In this document: positions 11,101 through 21,294 of the stretch, piece by piece
Layout: every line of letters begins with the position of its first letter
How positions within the stretch are numbered: position 1 is the first letter of the stretch
Source of the DNA: Taudactylus pleione
Taxonomy: Eukaryota > Chordata > Amphibia > Anura > Myobatrachidae
Assembly (NCBI GenBank): GCA_031769625.1
Contig: JAUIMM010000001.1
Location: 1,240,001-1,304,000 of the forward strand
Direction of reading: 5' to 3'
Length of the DNA stretch: 64,000 nt
Notes under the pieces: generated by a model
Databases searched by the model: none
The model's input: only the letters and a program-made list of their open reading frames with translations
What the model was told of the DNA's origin: nothing
Program-made: the position numbers and the translations under genes

Positions 11101-14100
11101 AGCAGTTTCCGTGAGTAATCCATTTACTTCTAGGTATTGGCTACATCCCATTAGTTATAGCTAAAGTGCATTAAGTGCGAGAAATGCCATGTGCAATGTA
11201 CGTGATATCATACTGTATTATTGGAGAATGTGGACGTGGGGATAAAGACTAAATATATAGATGATAGAGACCTGGCATTGAGCATCGGGGAAAGGGGTGG
11301 TAACAAAACTTTGCTTTTGGGTGGATTGTTTAGTGTTTAAATGTAGAAGAGGTCACACATGGGGTGACAGCAGGAGGTAGCTCTATGGGAGAACATGCAG
11401 TTACAGAGGCTCTATTGATGTTTCCTTTGAAGTACTCACAATTTGTACTCTTACATTGTTCCCTTATAGATCATTTTGCACAAAGCATCGGCCCTTTCAG
11501 AAGGCTAAGCCACAGGAAGACCCCAGTGCATGCACCATCTGCCTGGAAGATCTGACACCTTCTCCATCTTATGAGGTGATTAAATGCCCCTGCTGCAAAC
11601 ATACCTGGCTCCACAGGACCTGCGTGCAGGTAAGTTCTCACGTTACTACTTACTCCTCACTGGGACAGACTCTTATCGGAGCCAGTGTCTTGGCCAAAAT
11701 AATCTTGATAAATTGCCCCAAAAGTGCGATGAGATAAGCAGGAGGTGAGCCAGGAGGAGCCCCATGGAGTGGAGGGATTAGAGGAGAATGGGGGGTGGTC
11801 ACCAATATCAAATGCTGCCCTGAGGTCATGGGATATAAGAATAGTGAACTGGCCATGAGGAGGCCACCAGTGATTGTGGGGGGAATGAAGGGACCCAAAG
11901 CCTGATTGGAGAGGACCTAGGAGGGATTGGGAGGAGAGGAATGAGGTGCTGTCATTGTACACCAATCGCTCGCAGGGGCTTAGGGGTAAGGGGAGGACAG
12001 ATGGGACACTACATATATCGCTCTGCTGGTGTCTTATCCTCACTCAGTCAGCTCTTGTGCAGGACTTTTGCTTTATAGCTGTAAGTATGTTATATATATA
12101 TATCTCCAAATGACAGCCAGCACACGCTGTATATATCAGTAAGGCTTTGCCTGTGGTGACGCCTCATTGGTGCTCAATGAACACCAAATCCACATCCAAA
12201 GTAGTTGCACAAAAGCAGAGGTCACTCACCAGGACTTCTCTTCATAGTGGTAAAACACCTACTTTACTTGTCACAGCATTGGTGCAATAATCAAGAAGGT
12301 CGATGTTTCCACCGCAAAAACGCTGTCTTTTTCAAGACACCACCAGTGCATAGGACAGGACACGTATATATATATATATATATATTAATTAATTCGAACC
12401 TCTAACTGTACATTTATTACAGATGCAGGCACTAAGCGCAGGAAAGTATTACCTGAAGTGTCCCATATGCCAGAATATGGAGCGCTTCCAGAAGGAGATG
12501 GTACGGATGGGCATCTACATTCCTCACAGGTATATTATATAACTGTTTTATTTACCTTTAACATAATACTGTAGAATCCGGCACCACCCTCACCCTCATC
12601 CCTCACTGGGCGCATCGCTAAACTGACGGGCCGACCAGGGGCATAATGAGGCTGGAGGGGACCACGTGCAGATGTCTGTGAGCCACACCCCCCCCTGACA
12701 ATACATGTCAGTATTCTGGCATTATACTTGGAAATGTGGTGCCAGCTACACTTATCTGGTGATCACGCCAGAAACTTGGTGCCGGCGCCACTTTGCATAA
12801 TAACAGAGTAATGTTGCTGGGCAGCAGCGGGATGGACTGTACATAGGTAACTGAGATGGCTGCAAGGAGTGCGCTGTGTGTCCCCTGCACCCATTATAGA
12901 GACGCCGCTGGTGCCGATACATGTACATAGCTTACACGGGGAAGTGACCGCTCACTTCTGTGGTTGTTCACCTTGTATTTCATACTAATGTAATGCTATA
13001 AGCAACATGTGCCCAATACTAATGTAATGCTATAAGCAACATGTGCCCAATACTAATGTAATGCTATAAGCAACATGTACACAATACTAATGTAATGCTA
13101 TAAGCAACATGTGCCCAATACTAATGTAATGTTATAAGCAACATGTGCCCAATACTAATGTAATGCTATAAGCAACATGTGCCCAATACTAATGTAATGC
13201 TATAAGCAACATGTGCACAATACTAATGTAATGCTATAAGCAACATGTGCCCAATACTAATGTAATGCTATAAGCAACATGTGCCCAATACTAATGTAAT
13301 GCTATAAGCAACATGTGCCCAATACTAATGTAATGCTATAAGCAACATGTGCACAATACTAATGTAATGCTATAAGCAACGTGTGCCCAATACTAATGTA
13401 ATGCTATAAGCAACATGTGCCCAATACTAATGTAATGCTATAAGCAACATGTGCCCAATACTAATGTAATGCTATAAGCAACATGTGCCCAATACTAATG
13501 TAATGCTATAAGCAACATGTGCCCAATACTAATGTAATGCTATAAGCAACATGTGCCCAATACTAATGTAATGCTATAAGCAACATGTGCCCAATACTAA
13601 TGTAATGAAATTCATCAGTTCATTATTAAGCAAGTGGCCAAATGCAGTCGTCTGTAGATGCCGCTATGGTTCTATGGGGGGAGTCAGAGGTGGGCGCTGT
13701 ACTGATTTGGTGACAAATGATGAGGGTTTCTGTTATGTGCATGCATCGGTGCCACATTGTGCATCTGCGGTGATGGCGTTGCCGCTCCGGTCGAGTTATG
13801 TTGTTACTCGCAGTAACACCACAGTGTAGGTAACACTTGCAGTAACACCACAGTGTAGGTAACACTCGCAGTAACACCACAGTGTATGTAACACTCGCAG
13901 TAACACCACAGTATAGGTAATACTCGCAGTAACACCACAGTGTAGGTAACACTCGCAGTATCACCACAGTGTAGGTAACACTCGTAATAACACCATAGTG
14001 TAGATAACACTCGCAGTAACACCACAGTGTAGGTAACACTTGCAGTAACACCATAGTGTAGGTAACACTCGCAGTAACACCACAGTGTAGGTAACACTCG

Positions 14101-17100
14101 CAGTAACACCACAGTGTATGTAACACAGTAACACCACAGTGTAGGTAACACTTGCAGTAACACCACAGTGTAGGTAACACTCGCAGTAGCACCACAGTGT
14201 AGGTAACACTCGCAGTAACACCACAGTGTAGATAACACTCGCAGTAACACCACAGTGTAGGTAACACTCGCAGTAACACCACAGTGTAGGTAACACTTGC
14301 AGTAACACCACAGTGTAGGTAACACTCGCAGTAGCACCACAGTGTAGGTAACACTCGCAGTAACACCACAGTGTAGGTAACACTCACAGTTGCAGGGGAA
14401 GAAATATGGGAGACAATGGAGGTGCCTGCCGCCGGGCTCCAGCTCTGAAGGGGCGCCTCCTCCTTTGTCCACAACATATTCACCCCACTTAGGGCTATAA
14501 CTATGTACCCGGAGAGTACCGTCACAGCCGCCCAATACATGGCACCCCTTCCCGGCACCTCAGAAGCCACCATACATTAGTGGAGAGCTCAATGTCAGAC
14601 AATTAGCTGCTACCTTCATCTGTCTATAGCCTGTCTGCATGTGAATTGCTACATTACAGTGTCAGCGGCTGTGATGGGGGGCTACCAAATTATAACTTGC
14701 CTCCGGGCATCTGGGATGAATTTCCGCCACTGCGCAGTAGGAAAATCACCGGGAAAATGGCTGCTGCGCCATTTTGCTGGTGACCTGCGCATGTGCAGTA
14801 GACTCTGGCACAGACTAGTGCCAAGAGTCTACTGCTGCGCTCAGGGCACTGCCGGCCACTGGGTGGAGAGGAGGAGGCACCGGACGGAGACTGCACACAG
14901 GCCCCTCCTACTTAATATGCCCCTGTTCGCTGGCCTAGGCAGCTTAGTTGTGCTGTACATTCTGAGCAATAGTGTTTCTCAGAAGTACGATGGTCCAATG
15001 CGATGTTCCTGATTTTGATCTGATGCTGCATTTTAGGATGCGTACAGTGGATCTGAGAAGCCAGCAGTTGGCATCTCATTTAAGAAAATGGCACCTGCAG
15101 CATTTATATAACTTATGAGTTCTGCTCTGACCAATGACGCAACATCGATCATTCTTGCATCCCCCTGAGAATCAGGCCTATGACTGCGGTCATGTTCCAA
15201 CTGTTCTAACAGACTCCAGTGACGCTTAGCGAGATGCTAAACTCAGCCATCTTGTCCAATTTGCCAAACACTGACCCTATAATTCCTCACAGTAACTACA
15301 GAGGTGACCTCTCTATGGCAGCTGTTACACCCTGTGCCCCAGCTCACACACTCTCCTTTCATTGTAGAAAGTGTTACAGCTTCTTCCTACAGCTATAACT
15401 GATAGCCAGCCAGGTGTGCAATCATAGTGTCAGCCGCTCCAACATCTATGTAATACGGCTGGGAGAGTTTTGTCTTCTATCTATTATATATAGGTCATGG
15501 CATTTGTCACGGTGCTGTACACCCAATGCCAGGCCCAGGTTCCCCGGCCAGATTTGTAGATGTGATGCCTGGTACACATGGAGACAGATTTACTTGTGGG
15601 GGATATCAGGGACCTGGTACAGTGTCCAAATGTCATTTACTCTCTGCCATCTGTGCTGGTCAGTAGTGGTGCATGTAGGTGCCCATTGCTGCCTGGTTAT
15701 ATTGTCACGTGTCTGGCAAGGTGTAGAAAGAACCATGTGAGACAGACAGAATACAGACCTCAGTGTACGTCAGTGACATTATATCACATTAACCTTACAG
15801 AGATGCAGCGTGGGAGCGTGAGGACAACGCTTACAGAGAGCTACTGCAAGTGCACCAGAGGTGTGATGTGGAACCCTGCCTGTGTGACAGAGGAAGAACC
15901 CACAGTGAGAGTGGAGGGTAAATTGGATTCAATTAAACATTTCTACATTACTGAACCTAACACCAATCTTAGAGCCGTAACCAGACATTTTACACCCCCC
16001 GCAAATAATCATCATTTGATGGCATTTGCTCTCTCTCTCCACCCCACGCTATATATATATATTTTGATTTGTGCCTTTTATCCTCCACTAATGCCCGGGT
16101 TGTAGGCAGAATGAAGGAAGTCGGGCGACGTATCATCCTTTGCGCTTAGTTAGCGCTCTGGTGCTGCTCAGATGGACACGGTTACGGTGACATGCTGGGG
16201 CAGTGACACTGCCTTTCGTGACTTATCTCGCTCTATGTCCGGTGCCCTGTAGTACAGTATATAACGCCTTTGTATTTCAGGAGTGTTTCTTTTTTAAATA
16301 TTTAATAAACTCCCCTACATATTACACCGTGTTTACATCTTATAAGCTGCCACATTGTCTGATCATCCCTAATATACAATAAAACCTTTAGTACCTGAGG
16401 TTCTCCATCTCTTCCAGAAACATGACGCTCCCTTACTCAGGGTTATAGCTCCAGATTTAGGGAAGAGATTTATCCTATGTGTTTCCCCTTTCAGTGATTG
16501 GTGCATAATCCGCTGCCAGTGCTGCGGAGCATCCGGAACCCACCTCACCTGCTCTGCCCTGACATCGGTGGAGTGCACCTGGGCATGCGCTGACTGTACT
16601 TCTATCCTGGAGAGACCTGAGGATGAGGAAGGTGAGTACTGTCCCAGGCTACTTTCTGTAATATACACTATTATGTGTGGTTAGTATGGTGTCTAAGAGC
16701 ATAAATTATATTTCACTAAAGAGGTAGAATGAGAATTAATGGAAACTCTCATTAAGTAACAATTATTTTATATTATGGCTAGATACATTTATTAAACCTT
16801 TCTATATATAGCATGTATTACTTGGGCTGTCTGTATGTGATGTAATATGTACCACTTACTGTATGACCATAAGGTGGGTAGAGATGCAGAGGAGATAAAT
16901 CTGGGGAAGGTGCCCCAGTTATTTAGAACCCTGCTAACCACAGTGATCACTTCCCACCATAACGTTTGGATAAAGGAACATTTCTACACGTGGCCGATGT
17001 CTTCTACTGTTACATGCAGTGGGGTGTGACTGACTTGTTTCCCCTGTGCTGCCCTACCAGTCATTTTCATTAGATAGTATTGTGCCTGGGGCAAGTGGAA

Positions 17101-17996
17101 TGAAGCAATCTGTCCTCATCGTGTCAGACACCCAGGGGTATATTTACTAAAGTGAGAGTTTTTAGAAGTGGAGATGTTGCCCATAGCAACCAATCAGATT
17201 CTACTTAACATGTAACTAGCACCTTCTAGAAGATAATAACTAGAATCTGATTGGTTGCTATGGGCAACATCTCCACTTCTAAAAACTCTCACTTTAGTAA
17301 ATTTACCCCCCAATGTCTGAGCTGGAAGTATCTATACAACTCTGTAACTGGGAGCTTAGATTGGTCACATGGAAGTTAGTAGGATGTGGGAGAGTGACCG
17401 GCTCTCCCAGCTGTGCAGGGGACTCCCTAATATTGAGTTTCCAGGATGTTTCGGGTGACTTTGGAAAATATGTTAAATTGGTTCATGATCAAGTTGCTCT
17501 AAAATGGATCTAATAAGCTTTAGCCTCCTACAGTCACACCACACACCGTGGGCACATATATGTGACTTTAAATGCACTCGCCTACTGCATATTATCATAA
17601 TATAAAACATGTATGTCAGGGCTGGACCTGCATCATTTTTACTGACAACCTCCATAAGTTTTACTGAAATTCATATTTATGTGTGGCCCTTTTCTTGTTA
17701 CAACAACCTTAGGCTACCGGGACATTGTAGGATGCATAAACGTATCAGTAACAGTGTTGTGTCTCTTTCTGATTGCAGAGTCACCGGCAGAGTCACCAAT
17801 GCCATCTACAAGCAGCGCATGTGAACCACCTGCCATAACACCGGCAGAGTCACCAATGCCATCTACAAGCAGCGCATGTGAACCACCTGCCATAACACCA
17901 GCAGACGAGACCTGTGCCCCCGTTAGAGGATACAAAATTGTAACAACAAGGAGATGCAGGAGATCTCCCTACCAGCTCCGGAACCCCCGGCAGTAA
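5138..17996 (+). CDS. PHF7: PHF7-like E3 ubiquitin ligase, copy A (complete, ten coding exons)
   Basis: Exons read from the sequence: 5138-5151, 7252-7313, 8656-8753, 9415-9516, 10986-11110, 11470-11629, 12423-12529, 15801-15917, 16495-16631, 17779-17996. All introns are GT-AG, phases agree, and the sum is 1140 bp (379 residues plus TAA). Domains: basic stretch R5-K10 (possible nuclear signal); extended PHD with C27/C30, H54 or H55/C57, C94/C97, C106, C111, H116/C119, C137/H140; RING-like domain C155/C158, C173/C176, H178 or H182, C185, C200/C203; second PHD-like domain C249/C251, C269/C271-C272, H278/C281, C293/C296; low-complexity tail with a 19-residue duplication. Known for the family: PHF7 reads methylated H3K4, ubiquitinates histones in the nucleus, and in mammals acts in spermatid histone-to-protamine exchange. 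The length rules out the related HECT-containing G2E3 (about 700 residues). The start ATG has G at -3 and +4. The exon model is an inference without transcript data, but the phase agreement across nine junctions is strong support. Confidence 0.93.
5152..7251 (+). other. PHF7 intron 1, copy A
   Basis: About 2.1 kb of A/T-rich unique-looking sequence with a short TATA microsatellite near 6320. No exon, RNA gene or recognisable transposon seen. Copy B intron 51215-53314 is the same length and nearly identical. Confidence 0.7.
7252..7313 (+). CDS. PHF7: PHF7 copy A exon 2
   Basis: The acceptor is a T-rich tract ending in TTTAG and the donor is GTAAGAG. It encodes the basic N-terminal tail (K/R run, then a Ser/Ala/Pro stretch) and ends after one base of codon 26. 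Confidence 0.85.
7797..8095. repeat. Interspersed repeat with CTCCCGG and GGGGCGGGGCC motifs, copy A intron 2
   Basis: It starts in TGCCTACTCTCCCGGAG and contains a region (GCCCCCTGCTTCACAAT, GACGGGGCCACGATGA) shared with 37560-37870 and, inverted, with 38000-38250. A non-coding MITE- or SINE-like family. Copy B: about 53860-54158. Confidence 0.55.
8656..8753 (+). CDS. PHF7: PHF7 copy A exon 3 (first zinc knuckle of the extended PHD)
   Basis: It encodes C27-x2-C30 and the H54/H55-x-C57 group that open the extended PHD. The acceptor is CCACAG and the donor GTATAT is weak but conserved in copy B. Residues 28 (Val) and 42 (Glu) differ from copy B. Confidence 0.93.
8805..9165. repeat. Interspersed repeat with GGTGGGCCCC ends, copy A intron 3
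   Basis: It opens with GGGACTGGCCCACAGGGG...CCCCGGTGGGCCCC, also found at 30395-30755. No coding capacity. Copy B: about 54884-55244. Class uncertain (MITE- or SINE-like). Confidence 0.45.
9415..9516 (+). CDS. PHF7: PHF7 copy A exon 4
   Basis: Thirty-four codons (residues 59-92), phase 0 at both ends. It encodes the linker typical of PHF7/G2E3 extended PHD domains (gly-phe-tyr-gly-phe core) between the first knuckle and the PHD. Identical in copy B. Confidence 0.93.
9660..10030. mobile_element. MITE in PHF7 intron 4, copy A
   Basis: The left end TAAAGTTGGGTACACACT matches the reverse complement of the right end (AGTGTGTACCTGGCTTTA) with few mismatches. A 14-bp perfect inverted copy of the left end lies just outside it (CTAGTGTGTACCCA at 9641), forming a hairpin. 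The interior has ATATATC/GATATAT palindromes. In copy B only the first 30 or so bases remain (about 55739-55772). Confidence 0.6.
10165..10895. mobile_element. GTCGGGAT-type MITE hosting the 27-bp array, copy A
   Basis: The left part (AGCCAGCACTCAGGATCC) and right part (GGCATTCTGAGCGCCGGCTT) are near inverted repeats, and GTCGGGATGC motifs sit at the inner ends. The minisatellite appears to have expanded within this element. Copy B keeps the right part (to about 56140) but lost the left part. Confidence 0.5.
10240..10745. repeat. 27-bp minisatellite in PHF7 intron 4, copy A (about 17 units)
   Basis: The unit is CCTAAACCTG followed by TCCCTCCCTCCCCACAG. Each unit thus has a CTAAAC branch-site-like motif, a pyrimidine tract and a CAG. 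The open frames on both strands follow from the unit being 9 codons long; they are not genes. Confidence 0.95.
10986..11110 (+). CDS. PHF7: PHF7 copy A exon 5 (PHD core)
   Basis: It encodes PHD ligands C94, C97, C106, C111, H116 and C119. The acceptor is TTTGCAG and the donor GTGAGT. It lies downstream of the 27-bp array whose units imitate acceptors. Identical in copy B. Confidence 0.95.
11470..11629 (+). CDS. PHF7: PHF7 copy A exon 6 (end of PHD, start of RING-like domain)
   Basis: It encodes the last PHD pair C137/H140 and then the RING-like ligands C155/C158, C173, C176, H178, H182 and C185. The donor is GTAAGT. Identical in copy B. Confidence 0.95.
12423..12529 (+). CDS. PHF7: PHF7 copy A exon 7 (end of RING-like domain)
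   Basis: It encodes the closing RING-like pair C200-x2-C203 and a following helix. Residue 208 is Arg here and Cys in copy B. The acceptor is TTATTACAG and the donor GTATAT. Confidence 0.94.
12978..13607. repeat. 34-bp minisatellite in PHF7 intron 7, copy A (about 18 units)
   Basis: The unit contains TACTAATGTAATGCTATAAG and CAACATGTGCCCAA; units are nearly identical with occasional CACA for CCCA. No spacers, so not CRISPR-like. Confidence 0.95.
13802..14395. repeat. 29-bp minisatellite in PHF7 intron 7, copy A (about 20 units)
   Basis: The unit contains GTAACACCACAGTGTAG and GTAACACTCGCA. The period is not a multiple of three, so all three minus-strand frames cycle through the same 29-residue pattern and stay open. 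The long minus-strand frames here are artefacts of the repeat. Confidence 0.95.
14396..15800 (+). other. Rest of PHF7 intron 7, copy A
   Basis: Unique-looking sequence with a hairpin-prone stretch at 14790-14840 (TGCAGTAGACTCTGG / CCAAGAGTCTACTGC) resembling 32210-32260, so probably a MITE remnant. No exon recognised. Copy B equivalent is 60114-61520. Confidence 0.5.
15801..15917 (+). CDS. PHF7: PHF7 copy A exon 8
   Basis: It encodes a family-typical block starting asp-ala-ala-trp-glu and the first ligands of the C-terminal PHD-like domain (C244, C249, C251). The acceptor is CCTTACAG. Identical in copy B. A longer open frame across this spot is in the wrong phase. Confidence 0.93.
16495..16631 (+). 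CDS. PHF7: PHF7 copy A exon 9 (C-terminal PHD-like domain)
   Basis: It encodes C269, C271/C272, H278, C281, C293 and C296, closing the second PHD-like domain, then an acidic stretch. The donor is GTGAGT. Two silent differences from copy B. Confidence 0.94.
17135..17310. mobile_element. Palindromic MITE in PHF7 intron 9, copy A
   Basis: The two arms are almost perfect reverse complements of about 75 bp (GGGGTA...TTTACTAAAGTGAGAG outer ends; GGTTGCTATGGGCAAC inner part). The TTACTAA / CAACCAATCAGA type is familiar from frog genomes (recall). If transcribed it would fold into a long hairpin. Confidence 0.8.
17779..17996 (+). CDS. PHF7: PHF7 copy A exon 10 (terminal exon with 57-bp duplication)
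   Basis: The acceptor GATTGCAG leads in phase 1 into a Ser/Pro/Thr-rich tail with a perfect 57-bp (19-codon) direct duplication starting near residue 311, then an Arg-rich end and TAA at 17994. Residue 331 is Glu here and Lys in copy B. No AATAAA lies within several hundred bases; the first candidate is at 19028. Confidence 0.85.
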
Positions 17997-17999
17997 CAT

Positions 18000-18833
18000 C
18001 AGCAGGGAGATAAGGTATAACACATCAACAATGTATAGGAGGACAGGGACAAGGTCTACACCAGATGGTTACCATGCAATAGGTCACTAGGGACAAAAGG
18101 TCAACAGGTACAATATGTCAATAGCATACAAGGTCGACAGGGTTTAAAAGGTCGCCAGGTTCAAACAGTTGACACACATGGTCAACATTTTTTTTTTTAC
18201 TTTAACCCTTATGTGCGGTCACTAGGCGTTGGCCATACTATAGCACAGAGCCATCCTTCCAGTGGAAGTGTCATTGTCATGTAGACTGACCTCCGCGCTC
18301 GCACACAGCATGCAGACGCAGATGGGGGGCCAGTGTTAGACGTAGCATTTGCAGCCACCATGGGGTGGGTATAAGTCCTGATACTAATGATGATGGCTAT
18401 GGATGGAAATACAGTGGGCGGCCCTGTTTTCCACATGCAGACACACGGATGTTCAGCATAAACAGGCAGAGGCTTGCATTAGCAGAATGAATTAGGCAGA
18501 CCGCCATGGCCGGATGGCAGAATCAGGACCTATGTGCCTGGCCAGCCTGGGCTTTGTAGTGTAACTCCCTCTTCAGTGTCCAGTGGCTCAAGTAGGTTCC
18601 ATCAATCGCAACAGGTGTGTTTCCTTTTACTTCCCTGACAGAGAGGTGACGATCACCCAGCCCCAGGCGCTATAATCACACAGTTATAGTATTAAAAAAC
18701 AGTTTTATTAGACTGGAGCATTTCTAGTCCATATAACCAGGGCTGGCTGGCAACTTTCAGCCTGGGGGGCAGATGCAAGCAAGTGTCCAGGCTTTTCTAC
18801 CAGTGCATGCATCTGGAATAATGGTCTGTAAGT
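18000..18833. other. Sequence 3' of PHF7 copy A
   Basis: It contains GGTCAACA / GGTCGACA / GGTCACTAG-type degenerate repeats at 18080-18190 and a poly-T run. No polyadenylation signal or gene is evident. Identity with copy B extends at least to 18280, the end of the window in copy B coordinates. Confidence 0.5.
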
Positions 18834-18978
18834 GTGGTTTGCCTAATGTGGGTGCAGTTTGCCTAATGTGGGTGCGGTTTGCCTAATGTGGGTGTGGTTT
18901 GCCTAATGTGGGAGCGGTTTGCCTAATGTGGGTGCGGTTTGCCTAATGTGGGTGCAGTTTGCCTAATGTAGGTGTGGT
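18834..18978. repeat. 20-bp tandem repeat, about seven units
   Basis: The unit GGTTTGCCTAATGTGGGTGC has minor variants. Confidence 0.9.
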
Positions 18979-19064
18979 TTAAAAAGTTATTGAAATCAGT
19001 GAAAAATTGTTATGACAACGGACTATAAATAAATACATCATATACCAGCCTCATTTTACTAAGC

Positions 19065-19190
19065 TGAACTATTCTAGTGACCAACACACAATACAGGGAG
19101 CACTCTAGTGACCGATACACAATACAAGGAACACTCTAGTGATCGATAAACAATGCAGGAACTATTCTAATACAAAGCAGGGACCATTCT
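19065..19190. repeat. Short degenerate tandem repeat (about 37-bp unit, three to four units)
   Basis: The phrase ACTCTAGTGACCGATACACAATACA recurs with changes. An AATAAA at 19028 just before it is the nearest candidate polyadenylation signal downstream of PHF7 copy A. Confidence 0.6.
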
Positions 19191-19241
19191 ACTGCATATG
19201 TAAAAAATACTAATCTCTTTTTACTCCACTAGGGGGCACAG

Positions 19242-19296
19242 GGATGAGACACACATCAGGAGCCGCAAGCCGCAGCCGGTGCTCATCGGGGGAAGC
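19242..19296 (+). other. Possible orphan exon downstream of PHF7 copy A
   Basis: An open stretch between an acceptor-like CACAG (19237-19241) and a strong donor GTAAGC (19297) encodes an asp-glu-thr then Arg/Lys/Pro-rich string, loosely like the PHF7 tail. It would need a 2-base phase, which exon 9 (phase 1) does not supply, so it is probably chance or a remnant. Confidence 0.15.
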
Positions 19297-19488
19297 AAGG
19301 TAAGCAGGTATGCTGGGAGTTGTGGGTTAGCAGCTTTCACCACCAGAACAGGAGACCTCTGGCACCTCTATGGGTGCTGGCAGTGTGGGCTCCCAGTCTA
19401 ACCACACTCACCACTAGACCACCATGGATTTTTATTTTGGAGCAGGGGCTGCTTCATAGCAGTGGCGGCCATGTTCCCTGAGAGTTAT

Positions 19489-20080
19489 ATTTAGAAAAGG
19501 GATAAGGAGTTGTTGGTGGTGGGCGCACAAATAGAAATAAATATTAAATAAAATATAACTTTTATTGGTTAATACCTAAAATAGATGTACCCTATTGGAA
19601 AGGGAATAAACAGTGAAATATAAGGATTAAAATGGATATCAAACAAAACACACATATACATAAAAAGGAAGGCAGATCCACTGATGTATTGTTGCGCGGG
19701 GTGTAACTACACCCAAATGACTATAAATGTTAATAAATCAATTAATCATATATATATGTCAAGATTACAAATTGTTCCTATCTATTATAGATGCTATGTA
19801 TACCAGCGGCATGAGTAAATATTGCATCCAATATAATAGTATTGACACACCAAATTTATTAGAGGGGGAAATTCATATATAAATCCCCTGTTAGTTGTAA
19901 GTAGGGACTCTTTATAATGGTGGTTTGTCAGCCTTAACACCGGGTTATCACTGTGTTATTATACTGATCTATTATCAAATGGGTAGTATCAATCTCATTG
20001 TAACACACTCATGTAATACACTGAGGTTCATTGTGTGGGGGAATATATAGGAGCAGAATATTAATTTATAACCACAATTC
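19489..20080 (+). repeat. Left arm of the long inverted repeat
   Basis: Reverse complement of about 22560-23144, with scattered substitutions and small indels. It begins ATTTAGAAAAGGGATAAGGA and ends near GAGCAGAATATTAAT. Confidence 0.85.
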
Positions 20081-20343
20081 CCCAAATGATTATCTTTAAT
20101 ATGGATAGCATATCCTTGTTGGATTAGTGTGACAGCACGTTATCATGCTACTAACTTAATTGTTGTAGTGGGCCAGTTGTTACCAGTTCACAACAGTAGC
20201 AGCAGATTGCTACTATCAGTTATACTATATGCAAGTGAAAAGTGATTCAGGTTTTATAAGTATCACGCTGTGTGTCATAAATCTGCTTAGGGTACACAAC
20301 AGCTCCCAACATAGCAGTCTCAACTTATCAATTCTATTACTTA

Positions 20344-20743
20344 TGCTGGGCATACACGGCAAGATAAAATGTCTGTCAGACCGACAGACATTTTATCTGG
20401 CCGGCTGCCAGCTGCAGATATCCGCGGCATACACTGTGAGAGAAATCTCACAGTGTATAGCCCGACATCCGCGCTCCGCCCCCGGGGGAGGACACATTTC
20501 CCTGTTCCTTCTGTAGTAAGGAACACAGGAAATGTCCATCTGTCGGCTGCGCTGGGCATACACTGCCCAATGTGGCCGACAGTTACCGGGTAAATATCGC
20601 ATCGGACGGGCATGCTGGACAATCCAGCATGCCCGTCCGAGCAATATTTAACCCTCAGGCACCACCCCCCACGCTACAATTATCGCGGCGATCCGCCGAT
20701 ATCGGGCAGAACGTCCCGATAATTGCAGCGTGTATGGCCAGCA
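20344..20743. mobile_element. PIF/Harbinger-like MITE nested in the inverted-repeat element
   Basis: Termini TGCTGGGCATACACGG and reverse complement TGCTGGCCATACACGC, flanked by TTA at 20341-20343 and 20744-20746. The interior is a run of hairpins: ATAAAATGTCTGTC paired with GACAGACATTTTAT, ACTGTGAGA with TCTCACAGT, and CGGACGGGCATGCTGGA with TCCAGCATGCCCGTCCG. Confidence 0.85.
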
Positions 20744-21294
20744 TTAGAGACCGAATGACATACTAATCTGCAACAATCTATTTTATGCATTTAGTATCAA
20801 TTTGTTAGAGTCTGACACAGTGCATACTGTCATTATCTTCAGTGTTACACTGTGTGAGGTCCAAATGTTCAGGGCACACAACACATTGTGGTATATTGAT
20901 GTCAGCTTTTTAGCTTTAATAACACAGCTGACCATATATTGCTCTATAACAATGTGTCCTATTCTGCAGTATCAGCCTGTTGGTAATTATCGGCTATGCA
21001 GAATATTATCCTGAGGTAGATGGACCTAATACATGCTGCTACATAGCATCTTTCAGTCAAAAAGGTGTAGACATATTATCCCTTTCAACAAACAACAAAC
21101 AAGATGGAGCTGCCAGTGATGCCGACGCGCGCGTTTCACTATAAGCAGCTTTTTCAAAGCTGAACCCGATTGTTCAGCTCGACCAGCTATTTATTCTAGT
21201 TTGAAACTCCAATCATGTTGGTATCCCATGTCACATGGTATCCCCATCCAATAGGGGATAGCCCTCATCAGTAGTCACATGTATTATCACATGA

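Noticed and set aside
12978..13607. Possible CRISPR-like array
   Set aside because: Direct repeats have no spacers, and the context is a vertebrate intron.
15578..16105. A 175-codon open frame over PHF7 exon 8
   Set aside because: It reads exon 8 in the wrong phase and runs through introns on both sides; the true frame is fixed by splicing with exons 7 and 9.
5138..17996. Assignment to G2E3 rather than PHF7
   Set aside because: The first domains are shared by both families, but the gene ends after the second PHD-like domain with no HECT region, and the 379-residue length fits PHF7.
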